From Lachnospiraceae bacterium (GTDB lineage: Bacteria > Bacillota > Clostridia > Lachnospirales > Lachnospiraceae), in assembly GCA_015057455.1 (NCBI GenBank), contig SVEH01000021.1, positions 1 through 63,827 on the forward strand: a stretch of DNA of 63,827 nt. The letters run 5' to 3'. Below are positions 36,374 to 45,854 of this stretch, one piece after another (the first letter of the stretch is position 1; each line of letters opens with the position of its first letter). The position numbers and the translations under genes were made by a program. The notes under the pieces were generated by a model. The model saw only the letters and a program-made list of their open reading frames with translations, was not told the origin of the DNA and made no database searches.

Positions 36374-39213
36374 TTAATGATATGTTGGACTCATTAAAGA
36401 GTATATTTAAAGCTAGGTTTGTTCCTATTTATACGATTTATACAGTGTTATTTTCAGTATTAATTATAAGACTGTTTTCAGTACAGATTATTAATAATGA
36501 AAACCTTACAACAGATGATAATTCAAAGAAGAAGGAAATCGAATTAAAAAGTACAAGAGGTAAAATATACGATAGGAATGGTGTATTAATAGCATATAAT
36601 AAGTTATCATACACAGTAATTCTAGAAGATATTGGAGCTCTAGAAACTAATGCAGAAAAGAATGCAATGATTCATAAATTAATTACTATCATTGAGAAAC
36701 AAGGTGGTAAGATTAATGATGATTTCTTTATAAAACTTAATGATAAAGGTGAGCTTGAGTTCGCAGAAGGTGGTAGGAAAGAAGAGAATTTTAAAAGGGA
36801 TGCCTACTCAGTTCGTTCTGTTGAAGATTTAACAACAGAGCAATTAGAAGCTACACCAATGGATGTATTTGAGTGGTTAAAGAGAGGTAAGGGCTCTAAC
36901 TCAACATCAATGTTTGGTATTTCTGATGAATATAAATTAGAAGAAGCATTAAAGATTATGCAGATAAGATATAATCTTATGATGAACAAATTTGAAAAAT
37001 ATATGCCTATAACTGTTGCATCGGATGTAAATTCTAAAACAGTTGCGGCAATTAATGAATATAGTAGTGAGCTACCAGGTGTAGATGTGCTTAATGAAAC
37101 TTATAGAGAATATAATGATTCAGAAGCTTATGCACATATATTGGGTTATACAGGTTTAATTACCTCAGAGGAATTGGAAGAGGTAACAAAGGATGGAACT
37201 ATAACTTATAGTGCAACAGATCAGATAGGTAAGACTGGTTTGGAAGAATATTTAGAGAAATATTTACATGGAGAAAAAGGTAGCGAGATAGTTCAAATAA
37301 ACGCTAGTAGTGAAGTAGAGAAAGTATTAGAAGTTAATGAGCCTACAGCAGGTAATGATGTTTACTTAACATTAGATAGTAATTTGCAAAAAGCAAGTTA
37401 TACATTGCTAGAGAAAGAAATAACAGGAATCTTATTATCAAAACTAGTTAATAAGAAATCTGTTGGAACATTTGAAGATGCATCAGATATAGAGATACCA
37501 GTTTATGATATATATTATGCATTTATAACTAATGGTGTAATTGATACAGATCATTTTACAAAAGTTGATGCTAAACCTTATGAAAAGTCAACTTATAAGA
37601 AGTATACGGTTTATAGAGAGGCCGTTAAGAAAGTCCTTAAAAGTAAACTGGCATATAATTTAAATAATACCAAGAAAGATTTTGGAGAAATTCAGTATGA
37701 ATATATAGAAAGAATATATGACATATTGTTATCTAATAAAGTAATAATAGAAGAAAAGATTCCAACAACAGATGAAATGCTTAATAACTTTGAAGAGGGA
37801 ACAATAAGTTTTACAAGTTTTATGAAGCATGTTATTTCAAATGGTTGGATAGATTTATCTTTATTAGATGTAGAGGATAACTCATTTTTAAGTTCTGGAG
37901 AGATATATAATAAGATTCTTGAATATGCAATTAGTGTTTCTTTTGAAGATGAAGGCATGAATAAAATTGTATATAAGGATATGATTTATAATGGTACATT
38001 GCCAACGAGTCATGTATGTATACTGTTAATGGAGCAGAATATTATAAAATATAATAAAAATATGGTGACAAGTTTAGCAACAGGTCAAGTATCCGCTTAT
38101 GAATATGTTAAAGCTAGATTGAAGGATTTAGATATTAATCCAGGACAATTAGGTCTGGATCCATGTTCAGGGTCAGTGGTTATAACAGATGTTGATTCGT
38201 CAGATGTTTTAGCAATGGTATCATATCCATCATATGATAATAATAAGTTAGCTAATACAATAGATTCCGATTATTACGGATACTTATTAGGAAATAGTGC
38301 AAGTCCATTAGTTAATAGAGCAACATTAACATGTACAGCACCAGGTTCTACATTTAAGATGGTAACATCTGCGGCAGCTTTAGAAACTGGTACGATAGGA
38401 ACAGGTACACATATAAGAGATAATGTTGTATTTACTAAGACAGGACATCCGGCTAAGTGTTATTATAGACAAGGTCATGGTTCTATTAATGTAGTAGATG
38501 CTATAGGTGTTTCTTGTAACTACTTTTTCTATGATGTAGGATATAGAATGAGTTTACAGAATGGCTCATATAAGAGTGACAAGGGACTAGAAACAATAAG
38601 AAAATATGCCACTATGTTTGGATTTGATGAGAAATCAGGTGTTGAAGTAGCTGAGTATAAACCAAGTATTTCAACAGAGGATTCAATTCGTACAGCAATT
38701 GGACAAGGTAATAATGCATTTGCACCAGTTCAAATTGCAAAATATGTTAATACATTGGCTAATACGGGAACATGTTTTAACTTATCACTTATAGATAAGA
38801 TACAAGATGTTAACGGAAAAGTTGTTTTAGATAATAAATCAAAGGTATCTAAAAAGGTGAAACTGGCAGATTCTACATGGAATGCAATTCATAAAGGAAT
38901 GCACACAGTGGTTAATGGGCCTAAAAGCTCTGTAAAGAGTTTATATAAAGATTTAGGTGTGACAGTTGCAGGTAAGACTGGTACTGCACAGCAAGATACT
39001 AGCAGACCGTCTCATGCATTATTCGTATCATATGCACCATATGAGAATCCAGAAATAGCAATAACAGTTGTTATTCCATTTGGATATGGTTCATATAATG
39101 CAGCAGACTTAGCTCAACAAATATATCAATATTATTTTGAGCTTACAGATACGGATGCACTTATGGATTCAGAGGTAGATGATACAGAAGTTGATTCATC
39201 TAACCAGGATTAG
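36370..39213 (+). CDS. mrdA: Penicillin-binding protein 2 (elongation transpeptidase) with a large insertion
   Basis: A 947-residue class B PBP that cross-links new peptidoglycan along the side wall. One membrane helix (about 15-35), a dimerisation domain (GKIYDRNGVLIAYN, then YAHILGYTG), and a transpeptidase domain with nucleophile Ser660 in GSTFK, Ser-Cys-Asn at 715-717, and KTGT from Lys869. Usual PBP2 proteins have about 600-700 residues. The extra length is mainly an insert at about 345-590, between LTLDSNLQKA and the SGSVVITDVDSSDVLAMVSYP strand. TTG 36370 overlaps the mreD stop and is preceded by AAGGAGGG (36354-36361). Confidence 0.93.
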   Translation: MINDMLDSLKSIFKARFVPIYTIYTVLFSVLIIRLFSVQIINNENLTTDDNSKKKEIELKSTRGKIYDRNGVLIAYNKLSYTVILEDIGALETNAEKNAMIHKLITIIEKQGGKINDDFFIKLNDKGELEFAEGGRKEENFKRDAYSVRSVEDLTTEQLEATPMDVFEWLKRGKGSNSTSMFGISDEYKLEEALKIMQIRYNLMMNKFEKYMPITVASDVNSKTVAAINEYSSELPGVDVLNETYREYNDSEAYAHILGYTGLITSEELEEVTKDGTITYSATDQIGKTGLEEYLEKYLHGEKGSEIVQINASSEVEKVLEVNEPTAGNDVYLTLDSNLQKASYTLLEKEITGILLSKLVNKKSVGTFEDASDIEIPVYDIYYAFITNGVIDTDHFTKVDAKPYEKSTYKKYTVYREAVKKVLKSKLAYNLNNTKKDFGEIQYEYIERIYDILLSNKVIIEEKIPTTDEMLNNFEEGTISFTSFMKHVISNGWIDLSLLDVEDNSFLSSGEIYNKILEYAISVSFEDEGMNKIVYKDMIYNGTLPTSHVCILLMEQNIIKYNKNMVTSLATGQVSAYEYVKARLKDLDINPGQLGLDPCSGSVVITDVDSSDVLAMVSYPSYDNNKLANTIDSDYYGYLLGNSASPLVNRATLTCTAPGSTFKMVTSAAALETGTIGTGTHIRDNVVFTKTGHPAKCYYRQGHGSINVVDAIGVSCNYFFYDVGYRMSLQNGSYKSDKGLETIRKYATMFGFDEKSGVEVAEYKPSISTEDSIRTAIGQGNNAFAPVQIAKYVNTLANTGTCFNLSLIDKIQDVNGKVVLDNKSKVSKKVKLADSTWNAIHKGMHTVVNGPKSSVKSLYKDLGVTVAGKTGTAQQDTSRPSHALFVSYAPYENPEIAITVVIPFGYGSYNAADLAQQIYQYYFELTDTDALMDSEVDDTEVDSSNQD

Positions 39214-39227
39214 GAGGAATAAAGAAT

Positions 39228-39941
39228 ATGGATAATACTGTAGTTATTAAAGGGATGCAGTCAGGAATCGTTGTTATGTTAGACGATAAGAAGGATTATG
39301 ATGAATTAAAAGAGGATATAAAAAATAAATTTATTGAATCTTCTAAGTTTCTTGGAAAAGCAGATATAGGTATTAGTTTAGAAGGTAGAAAATTAACTAA
39401 TGAGCAGATAAAAGAAATCCTAGAAATAATCGCAGAAAATACTGACTTGAATATTGTTTGTGTACTTACAGATAACAAGGATGAAGACGCAGAATATCGT
39501 AAAATGATTGAAAAGAATCTTAATGATTTAATCAATAGAAAGAAGAAGAAGGAAGAGAAGAAGAAGATTAAGCCTGAAAAATTAGCAATTTTCCATAAAG
39601 GTAATCTTCGTTCCGGTCAGGAACTTAACGTTGAAAACAGTGTCATAGTCCTTGGAGATGTAAATTTTGGTGCAAGTATTGTTTCAAAAGGTAATGTTTT
39701 AGTTCTTGGAACATTGTTTGGTAATGTATATGCTGGTTGCGGAGGAGATAAAGATGCCTTTGTTCTTGCTTTAGATATGCAACCAACTCAAATTAGAATA
39801 GGTAATGTTATTGCTCGTTCTTCAGATGATACAAGAATACGTAGAGATGATATTGAGCCAAAGATTGCATATGTTGAAGATGATAGAATATATGTAGAGC
39901 CAATCAATAGAAATGTTATAAAAGATGTTATAACTAACTAG
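39228..39941 (+). CDS. minC: Septum site-determining protein MinC
   Basis: A 237-residue MinC, the FtsZ-ring inhibitor that acts with MinD. The N-terminal alpha/beta domain is followed by a charged Lys/Glu linker (RKKKKEEKKKIKPEK) and the C-terminal beta-helix with SGQELNVENSVIVLGDVNFG and ARSSDDTRIRR. AGGAGG (39213-39218) overlaps the end of the PBP2 gene. It is the first of the three Min genes, 101 bases before minD. Confidence 0.92.
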   Translation: MDNTVVIKGMQSGIVVMLDDKKDYDELKEDIKNKFIESSKFLGKADIGISLEGRKLTNEQIKEILEIIAENTDLNIVCVLTDNKDEDAEYRKMIEKNLNDLINRKKKKEEKKKIKPEKLAIFHKGNLRSGQELNVENSVIVLGDVNFGASIVSKGNVLVLGTLFGNVYAGCGGDKDAFVLALDMQPTQIRIGNVIARSSDDTRIRRDDIEPKIAYVEDDRIYVEPINRNVIKDVITN

Positions 39942-40042
39942 TAGAACAGATAATACAAATGAGCGTACTAATGGTTATGTACATAGTAGATAAATAGTAC
40001 CTCTTGTATATAAATTATTTTATTAAATATGGAGGAAAAAAT

Positions 40043-40822
40043 ATGGGAGAAGTAATTGTAATTACATCTGGAAAAGGTGGAGTAGGTAAAACAACTACAA
40101 CTGCTAACGTTGGAACTGGTTTAGCAAAGTTAAATAAGAAAGTTGTTTTAATTGATACAGACATAGGATTAAGAAATCTTGATGTTGTATTGGGGTTAGA
40201 AAACAGAATAGTATACAATTTGGTGGACGTAATAGAGGGTAATTGCCGTATTAAACAAGCACTTATTAAAGATAAAAGATATCCATCATTGTATTTACTT
40301 CCATCAGCTCAAACAAGAGATAAGTCAGCTGTTACTCCTGAACAGATGAAGAAATTAACAGAGCAATTAAAGGAAGAATTTGATTATGTAATTCTTGATT
40401 GTCCTGCAGGTATTGAGCAAGGTTTCCAAAATGCTATAGCTGGAGCAGATAGAGCATTTGTTGTTACAACTCCAGAAGTTTCAGCAGTAAGAGATGCTGA
40501 CAGAATTATAGGATTATTAGAAGCAAATGAGATGAAAGATACTCACTTAATTGTTAACCGTCTAAGAACAGAAATGGTTAAAAGAGGAGATATGATGTCT
40601 AGTGATGACGTTGTAGAGATTTTAGCAGTAGATTTAATTGGTGTTGTTCCAGATGATGAGAATATCGTTGTTTCTACTAACCAAGGTGAACCTTTAGTAG
40701 GAGATGATTCTTTAGCAGGACAAACTTATTTAGATATATGTAAACGTATAATTGGTGAAGATGTACCATTCGCTGATTTAGATAGAAAAAAAGGATTTTT
40801 CCAAAGATTATTCAAAAAATAG
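40043..40822 (+). CDS. minD: Septum site-determining ATPase MinD
   Basis: A 259-residue deviant-Walker ATPase that recruits MinC to the membrane. The P-loop GKGGVGKTT lies at residues 10-18. LIDTDIGLRNLDVVLGLENR, VILDCPAGIEQGFQNA and TTPEVSAVRDADR are diagnostic. The C-terminal amphipathic membrane-targeting helix is visible as KKGFFQRLFKK. GGAGG (40031-40035) selects ATG 40043; the frame upstream to 40004 has no ribosome-binding site. Confidence 0.97.
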   Translation: MGEVIVITSGKGGVGKTTTTANVGTGLAKLNKKVVLIDTDIGLRNLDVVLGLENRIVYNLVDVIEGNCRIKQALIKDKRYPSLYLLPSAQTRDKSAVTPEQMKKLTEQLKEEFDYVILDCPAGIEQGFQNAIAGADRAFVVTTPEVSAVRDADRIIGLLEANEMKDTHLIVNRLRTEMVKRGDMMSSDDVVEILAVDLIGVVPDDENIVVSTNQGEPLVGDDSLAGQTYLDICKRIIGEDVPFADLDRKKGFFQRLFKK

Positions 40823-40832
40823 GAGGCATACT

Positions 40833-41207
40833 ATGAGCTTTATCGATTTTTTTAAGAGAAAACCAACATCAGGGAACGTTGCAAAAGACAGATTGAAATT
40901 AGTACTAGTTTCAGATAGAGCTAATTGTTCTCCTGAGTTAATGGAACAAATTAAGAATGATATAATTAATGTTTTACAAAAATATCTTGAAATTGACTTA
41001 GAAGGATTAGATATTAAGATATCACAGACAGAGTTAGACGATAATAATGGGGCTGTTCCAGCACTATTTGCAAATATCCCAATCAAAGATATGAAGGCTA
41101 AAGAAGAGGATAGTAACAATAACAAGAAGAATTCAAAGAATAAGAATAGTAACAATATAAAAAGAACTATTGTTACTAACGGAAGTAAAGATAAATTAAA
41201 GGTGTAG
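40833..41207 (+). CDS. minE: Cell division topological specificity factor MinE
   Basis: A 124-residue MinE, which stimulates MinD ATPase and restricts MinCD to the poles. The N-terminus (FIDFFKRK) provides membrane binding, and AKDRLKLVLVSDRANCSPEL and EGLDIKISQTELD match the anti-MinCD and topological-specificity regions. A Lys/Asn/Ser-rich tail of about 30 residues makes it longer than the usual 85-90. AGGAGG lies 7 bases before the ATG. Presence of MinE implies an oscillating or dynamic Min system, as also found in some Clostridia. Confidence 0.9.
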   Translation: MSFIDFFKRKPTSGNVAKDRLKLVLVSDRANCSPELMEQIKNDIINVLQKYLEIDLEGLDIKISQTELDDNNGAVPALFANIPIKDMKAKEEDSNNNKKNSKNKNSNNIKRTIVTNGSKDKLKV

Positions 41208-41211
41208 TTAT

Positions 41212-42333
41212 ATGATATTTAATATTAAGCAATACAATTATAAAAAATTAGATATTACGTTAATTTTGGTTGTTGCTGTTTTAGTTTCGGTGGGTACTTA
41301 TCTTATTAATATAGTAGATAATACTTTAACTACGAAGCAAATTTTAGGAGTTATTTTGGGAATTGCTGTTTGTGCTACAGTAGCATTAATTGACTATCAT
41401 ACCATATGTAATATGTCTATGATATTATATGCAATAGGTATTATATTATTAATCTTAGTGCATATACCAGGGATTGGTGTTACTGTGTACGGAGCAACAA
41501 GATGGCTGGATTTTAAAATAATTCAAATTCAGCCATCTGAATTATGTAAGGTAATTATGATAGTAGCGATGGCATATTATTTTACAATATTTAGAGATAC
41601 CATAAATACAGGTAAGACTTTAATTATAGGAATCGTAATTATGGCAATACCAATTTTATTAATTTTTAATCAACCAGACTTATCATCAAGCTTGGTTTTG
41701 GTGTTCTTTTTTGTAATGATGTTATATGGAGCAGGATTATCATACAGAATAATAGTTCCATGTTTGATAGTAGGTGTTCCTTTAATAATTTCAGCAGTAT
41801 GGTATGTTTGTCAACCATACCAAGTTTTATTAGATGATTATCAACAGAAAAGAATATTAGGACTACTTCATCCAGAGGATTATCCTGATTTGATGTTTCA
41901 ACAGAATAAATCAGTGAATATTATTGGTAAGGGTAAGTTATATGGTTTGTTTAATGGCGGAGCGCCAGAAGATTTAAATTGTTTATCAATGCCTATTGTA
42001 GAAAGTGATTTTATATTCTCGGCAGTAGGAGAGGCGTTTGGATTTATTGGGGCTGGATTGATTATAGTACTATTACTGGTATTGGTATTTAGATGTTTAA
42101 AGACAGCAAAGAAAGCGAAGGATTATACAGGAAAGTTAATTTGTATAGGGGTATCAGCAATGTTTATGTTCCAAGTATTTGCTAATATAGGCGTTGTTAC
42201 TAGAATATTACCAAATACAGGACTGCCATTACCATTTTTAAGTTATGGATTAAGTGCACTGCTTAGTTATATGGCAGCATTAGGTCTTGTGCTTAACATA
42301 GGATTACAAGGAAATATGAAAGCTAGGGGGTAA
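41212..42333 (+). CDS. rodA: RodA-type SEDS peptidoglycan polymerase
   Basis: A 373-residue SEDS-family protein with about ten membrane helices. SEDS proteins polymerise glycan strands from lipid II and work with a class B PBP. Signatures are TRWLDFKIIQIQPSELCKV, NQPDLSSSLVL, SDFIFSAVGEAFGFIGA and LPNTGLPLPFLSYGLSALLS. The context with mreBCD and PBP2 makes RodA more likely than FtsW or SpoVE. It starts 4 bases after minE. Confidence 0.9.
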   Translation: MIFNIKQYNYKKLDITLILVVAVLVSVGTYLINIVDNTLTTKQILGVILGIAVCATVALIDYHTICNMSMILYAIGIILLILVHIPGIGVTVYGATRWLDFKIIQIQPSELCKVIMIVAMAYYFTIFRDTINTGKTLIIGIVIMAIPILLIFNQPDLSSSLVLVFFFVMMLYGAGLSYRIIVPCLIVGVPLIISAVWYVCQPYQVLLDDYQQKRILGLLHPEDYPDLMFQQNKSVNIIGKGKLYGLFNGGAPEDLNCLSMPIVESDFIFSAVGEAFGFIGAGLIIVLLLVLVFRCLKTAKKAKDYTGKLICIGVSAMFMFQVFANIGVVTRILPNTGLPLPFLSYGLSALLSYMAALGLVLNIGLQGNMKARG

Positions 42334-42338
42334 ATTAT

Positions 42339-42734
42339 ATGAATATTGGATTAGTAGCACATGATGCAAAAAAGAAATTAATGCAAAATTTTTGTATAGC
42401 TTACAGAGGTATATTAAGTAAAAATAATATTTATGCAACTGGAACAACAGGTAGACTTATAGAAGAAGTAACTAATTTACCAGTTCATAAGTTTTTAGCA
42501 GGACATCTTGGAGGAGAACAACAATTAGGTTCTCAGATAGAGAATAATCAAATTGATTTAATTATATTTTTAAGAGATCCATTTACACCTAAATCTAATG
42601 AGCCAGATGTTAATAATGTAGTACATTTGTGTGATGCTCATAATATTCCGTTGGCAACTAATCTTGCTACAGCTGAATTATTAGTGAAAGCATTAGATAG
42701 AGGCGATATGGACTTTAGAAATCTATATAAATAG
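42339..42734 (+). CDS. mgsA: Methylglyoxal synthase
   Basis: A 131-residue enzyme converting dihydroxyacetone phosphate to methylglyoxal plus phosphate, a bypass of lower glycolysis. NIGLVAHDAKK, TGTTGRLIEE, HLGGEQQLGSQI and LIIFLRDPFTPKSNEPDVNN are characteristic, with His8 and the Asp of LRDP among the expected active-site residues. It is embedded in the shape and division operon, 5 bases after rodA. Confidence 0.95.
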   Translation: MNIGLVAHDAKKKLMQNFCIAYRGILSKNNIYATGTTGRLIEEVTNLPVHKFLAGHLGGEQQLGSQIENNQIDLIIFLRDPFTPKSNEPDVNNVVHLCDAHNIPLATNLATAELLVKALDRGDMDFRNLYK

Positions 42735-42748
42735 GATGAATAGTAGAG

Positions 42749-43741
42749 ATGAAAAAAATAACTAACAAATTTTTGTTATGTATAATACTGATTGGAATCT
42801 CCTTTTTTAGTGTAGGGTGTTCAAATGAAGATCCTATGGCGGAAGAAGGATATGTTAATAGTGAATTGAAAGCAGATAATCTTTATGAAGAAGCACAGAA
42901 ATTAGCAGAAGAAACCTTATTAGGTAATAGTACTTGTGTAATAACAAGGGATATGTCTAATACAGAAGATACTGTTATTAAGGCACCTGTAGCTCTTTTG
43001 ATAAACAGAACTGATAATATATGTATGTATATGAAGAATCCTTTCAAAAAAATGTATCCAGCAAGCTTAACTAAGGTTGTTACAGCGCTTGGTGCTTATA
43101 ATTTATCAAAAGATATGAAGAATGAAACGGTTACAGTAAGTAAACAAGCAGCTAGTATAACAGAATCTGGTGCTAAATTATGTGGTTTTAAAGAAGGAGA
43201 CCAAATTAAGTTATATGATTTAATAGTTACAATGCTTGTGTATTCAGGCAATGATGCTGCAATGTCTGTAGCAGAACATATTTTAGGAAGTGAAAATGAT
43301 TTTTGTAAAAAAGTTACAGATATATCAAAAACGATAGGTGCAACACAGAGTAATTTTGTTAATGGACATGGGTTGCATAATGATAATCATTATACTACAG
43401 CATATGATATGTATCTTATATTTGATAGGTTTTTAGAATATAAAGATTCATATACTGTAGCAGGTGAAGATGAGTTTGTATTAGAGTATACATCAAAAGA
43501 TGGAACTGCTAATAAGAAGACATTTGATGCAACAAACAAATATCTTATAGGCAGTGTTAAAGCACCTGATGGTGTTACTGTGTTAGCTGGAAAAACAGGA
43601 ACAACTAATAAAGCAGGAAATTGTTTAATTCTTGTTAGCAAAGGACCAGATGATAAAGAATATATATCTGTTGTACTTAATGCGCCATCATCAACACAGT
43701 TGTATCAAGATATGACAAATTTACTGTCATATATAAAATAA
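42749..43741 (+). CDS. Lipoprotein D-alanyl-D-alanine carboxypeptidase (S11)
   Basis: A 330-residue penicillin-binding protein of the DacA/DacF type, trimming the terminal D-Ala of peptidoglycan stems and so limiting cross-links. A lipobox (FFSVGCSN) anchors it outside. The active site has Ser106-Leu-Thr-Lys109, SGN from Ser166, and KTGT from Lys282. Only a short region follows the transpeptidase fold. It is the last gene of the shape and division operon, closed by the 21-bp hairpin at 43882. Confidence 0.92.
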   Translation: MKKITNKFLLCIILIGISFFSVGCSNEDPMAEEGYVNSELKADNLYEEAQKLAEETLLGNSTCVITRDMSNTEDTVIKAPVALLINRTDNICMYMKNPFKKMYPASLTKVVTALGAYNLSKDMKNETVTVSKQAASITESGAKLCGFKEGDQIKLYDLIVTMLVYSGNDAAMSVAEHILGSENDFCKKVTDISKTIGATQSNFVNGHGLHNDNHYTTAYDMYLIFDRFLEYKDSYTVAGEDEFVLEYTSKDGTANKKTFDATNKYLIGSVKAPDGVTVLAGKTGTTNKAGNCLILVSKGPDDKEYISVVLNAPSSTQLYQDMTNLLSYIK

Positions 43742-43881
43742 AAAATAACAGAAAAATTATAGAATAGAAAATTGTAAATAGGAAGAAATATATACATTTT
43801 ATGTTTTAGATAACAAAGATGACAAGTTATATTCAAATCTCTGTATCGTCAATCATGAGGTACTTGATATCTTTGCGCACC

Positions 43882-43932
43882 AAATAACAGAACAAAGAGT
43901 CATTAGTGACTCTTTGTTCTGTTATTTAAAGT
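43882..43932. terminator. Bidirectional terminator with a perfect 21-bp stem
   Basis: AAATAACAGAACAAAGAGTCA (43882-43902) is the exact reverse complement of 43907-43927, with a TTAG loop. It ends both the plus-strand shape operon and the minus-strand DUF378 gene. Confidence 0.85.
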
Positions 43933-43984
43933 GCTTTTTAAGTTTAATATGCATAGTATCTAATTAGAGTATACTCTATTATAT

Positions 43985-44188
43985 TTAATCTGTGGTAGAG
44001 GCAACTCTTCCAAAAAAGCTCAATGAATATAGTCCTGCAACACCAATTATGGAATATACAATTCTTGATAATAAAGTCATATCACCAAATAGTACACGTA
44101 CTAAATCAAAATTAAGTAAACCAATTAAGCCCCAATTTAAAGTTCCAACTATAACAAGAATTAGAACAATATAATCTAATGTTTTCAT
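43985..44188 (-). CDS. DUF378 small membrane protein
   Basis: A 67-residue protein with two membrane helices and the DUF378 signatures LNWGLIGLLNFDLV and a central Gly-rich helix, as in B. subtilis YuzA. Function is unknown. AAAGGA lies about 9 bases before ATG 44188 on the minus strand; an in-frame TTG at 44197 is less likely. It is convergent with the shape operon and divergent from the membrane-fusion-like gene. Confidence 0.8.
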   Translation of the reverse strand: MKTLDYIVLILVIVGTLNWGLIGLLNFDLVRVLFGDMTLLSRIVYSIIGVAGLYSLSFFGRVASTTD

Positions 44189-44429
44189 TTTTAACAATCC
44201 TTTCTAAAATAAATTATTTTAGATTAGTATTTACTTTTAGAAAAAAAATATTCGTTTTAAAGTATAGATATTATTCTATTTATAAGTTTTATTTATAAGT
44301 ATTATTAAAAAAAATTTTTAAATTTGGAAAAAATTTCATATTTTCCCTTTTAATTTACATTAAAAACAAGTATAATTAGATTATACGTAAAAAGTATAGT
44401 CAGCAAAAGGATACAGGTAGGTGTAGGAA

Positions 44430-45824
44430 TTGAGTAATAGAAGGACTTCAAGGGTAAGGGATTATAGACAACCTATCAGACCCAATATAGGAGTAATTGT
44501 TTTTTTATTTATCTTTATATATATAATGATTTATGTATTGAGATTTTTTTATGCAGATCATGTAGCTATATATGAAGTTATAAAAAGTAGTATATCGGAG
44601 AATAATGAATTTAAAGGTATAATATATAGGAATGAAGAAGTAATAGAAGCAAAGGAAGCTGGATATATTACATACTATGCAACAGGTTCAACTAGAGTTG
44701 CAAAAGGAGATTTAGTTTTTTCAATTGATGAGGGAGCTAATAATACAAAATCATTAAAAAAGAATAATGGCAAGATTGATATAAAAGATAGCGCTTATGA
44801 GACTATAGCTGATGAAGTAGAGTATTATAGAACTAATTATTCAGATGCTAAGTTTGGTGATACTTATACATTTCATAATGATATCAATAATATGATATTA
44901 GAACTTAACACAGATGCGCTTTACAGTAATATTGAAGAAGTTATAAAAGACACTGGTGTGAAAAATATTGTTATAGAAAAAGCAAAAACAACAGGTCTTA
45001 TATCACATTCCACAGATGGATTAGAAGATATTACAGAGAGAGATATTAGTACAGAATTATTTAAATCAAAGAAATATAATTATGAAACTAATATAACAGG
45101 GGAACTTGTTGAAAAGGATGCTCCGGTTTATAAGATTGTTAATTCCGATGAATGGAATATAGCTATTAAACTTAGTAAAAATCAATATAAAAAATTAAAA
45201 GATAAAGATACGATAGGTGTTAGTTTTATAAAGAACAACTTATCGACAGTAGCAGATATAAAAGTCATTAACAATGGCGGTGACAGATTTGCAATTTTAA
45301 CTTTGTCAGATTATTTAATTAATTTTATTGATGATAGATTTGTTAATATACAGTTAGCATTTAATACAGCAACAGGTCTTAAGATACCAAACACATCAAT
45401 TGTAGAGAAAGATTTCTATGTTGTTCCTAAAAAGTGTTTTACACAAGGTGGTAATTCAGATAGTTTAGGATTAATTGTTAAAGAATATAAGAAAAATGGT
45501 GCTGTTAAGTCAAAGTTTACTGAAACTGATATATATGCAGAAGAAGATGATAAGTACTTTGTAGATAAAAGGTTATTTGAACTTGGAACGACGGTATCTA
45601 TTCCAGGTGAGAAAGATACTTATTCTTTGAATAATGTTGATACATTACAAGGCGTATATTGTGTAAACAAAGGATATTGTGAGTTTAAGAATATTGTGGT
45701 TAAGTATTCAAGTGATGAGTATACAATTGTTGAAGAAAATAGTGATATTAGACTTCCAATTGCCAAATATGACCATATTGTTCTAGATGCAACTAAGGAT
45801 ATAGAGGACAAGATTATTTTTTAG
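44430..45824 (+). CDS. HlyD-like membrane-anchored protein of the ylm/division cluster
   Basis: A 464-residue protein with a basic cytoplasmic tail, one membrane helix (VIVFLFIFIYIMIYVLRFF) and a large external region. The segment IYRNEEVIEAKEAGYITYYATGSTRVAKGDLVFSI is organised like the split biotinyl-lipoyl (hairpin) domain of HlyD-type adaptor proteins. The later part is beta-rich and Lys/Asp-rich. No transporter partner is adjacent; instead it heads the YggS-SepF-YggT-DivIVA cluster, so a role in septum or wall organisation is inferred. TTG 44430 with a moderate GGTAGGTG upstream is the only sensible start. Confidence 0.65.
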   Translation: MSNRRTSRVRDYRQPIRPNIGVIVFLFIFIYIMIYVLRFFYADHVAIYEVIKSSISENNEFKGIIYRNEEVIEAKEAGYITYYATGSTRVAKGDLVFSIDEGANNTKSLKKNNGKIDIKDSAYETIADEVEYYRTNYSDAKFGDTYTFHNDINNMILELNTDALYSNIEEVIKDTGVKNIVIEKAKTTGLISHSTDGLEDITERDISTELFKSKKYNYETNITGELVEKDAPVYKIVNSDEWNIAIKLSKNQYKKLKDKDTIGVSFIKNNLSTVADIKVINNGGDRFAILTLSDYLINFIDDRFVNIQLAFNTATGLKIPNTSIVEKDFYVVPKKCFTQGGNSDSLGLIVKEYKKNGAVKSKFTETDIYAEEDDKYFVDKRLFELGTTVSIPGEKDTYSLNNVDTLQGVYCVNKGYCEFKNIVVKYSSDEYTIVEENSDIRLPIAKYDHIVLDATKDIEDKIIF

Positions 45825-45854
45825 TTATTATAAGGTATAAGGATAGTAGATAAA

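Noticed and set aside
44430..45824. Type I secretion or efflux adaptor as a firm call
   Set aside because: No ABC or RND transporter gene is adjacent and the match is limited to the hairpin-domain pattern, so only HlyD-like is claimed.
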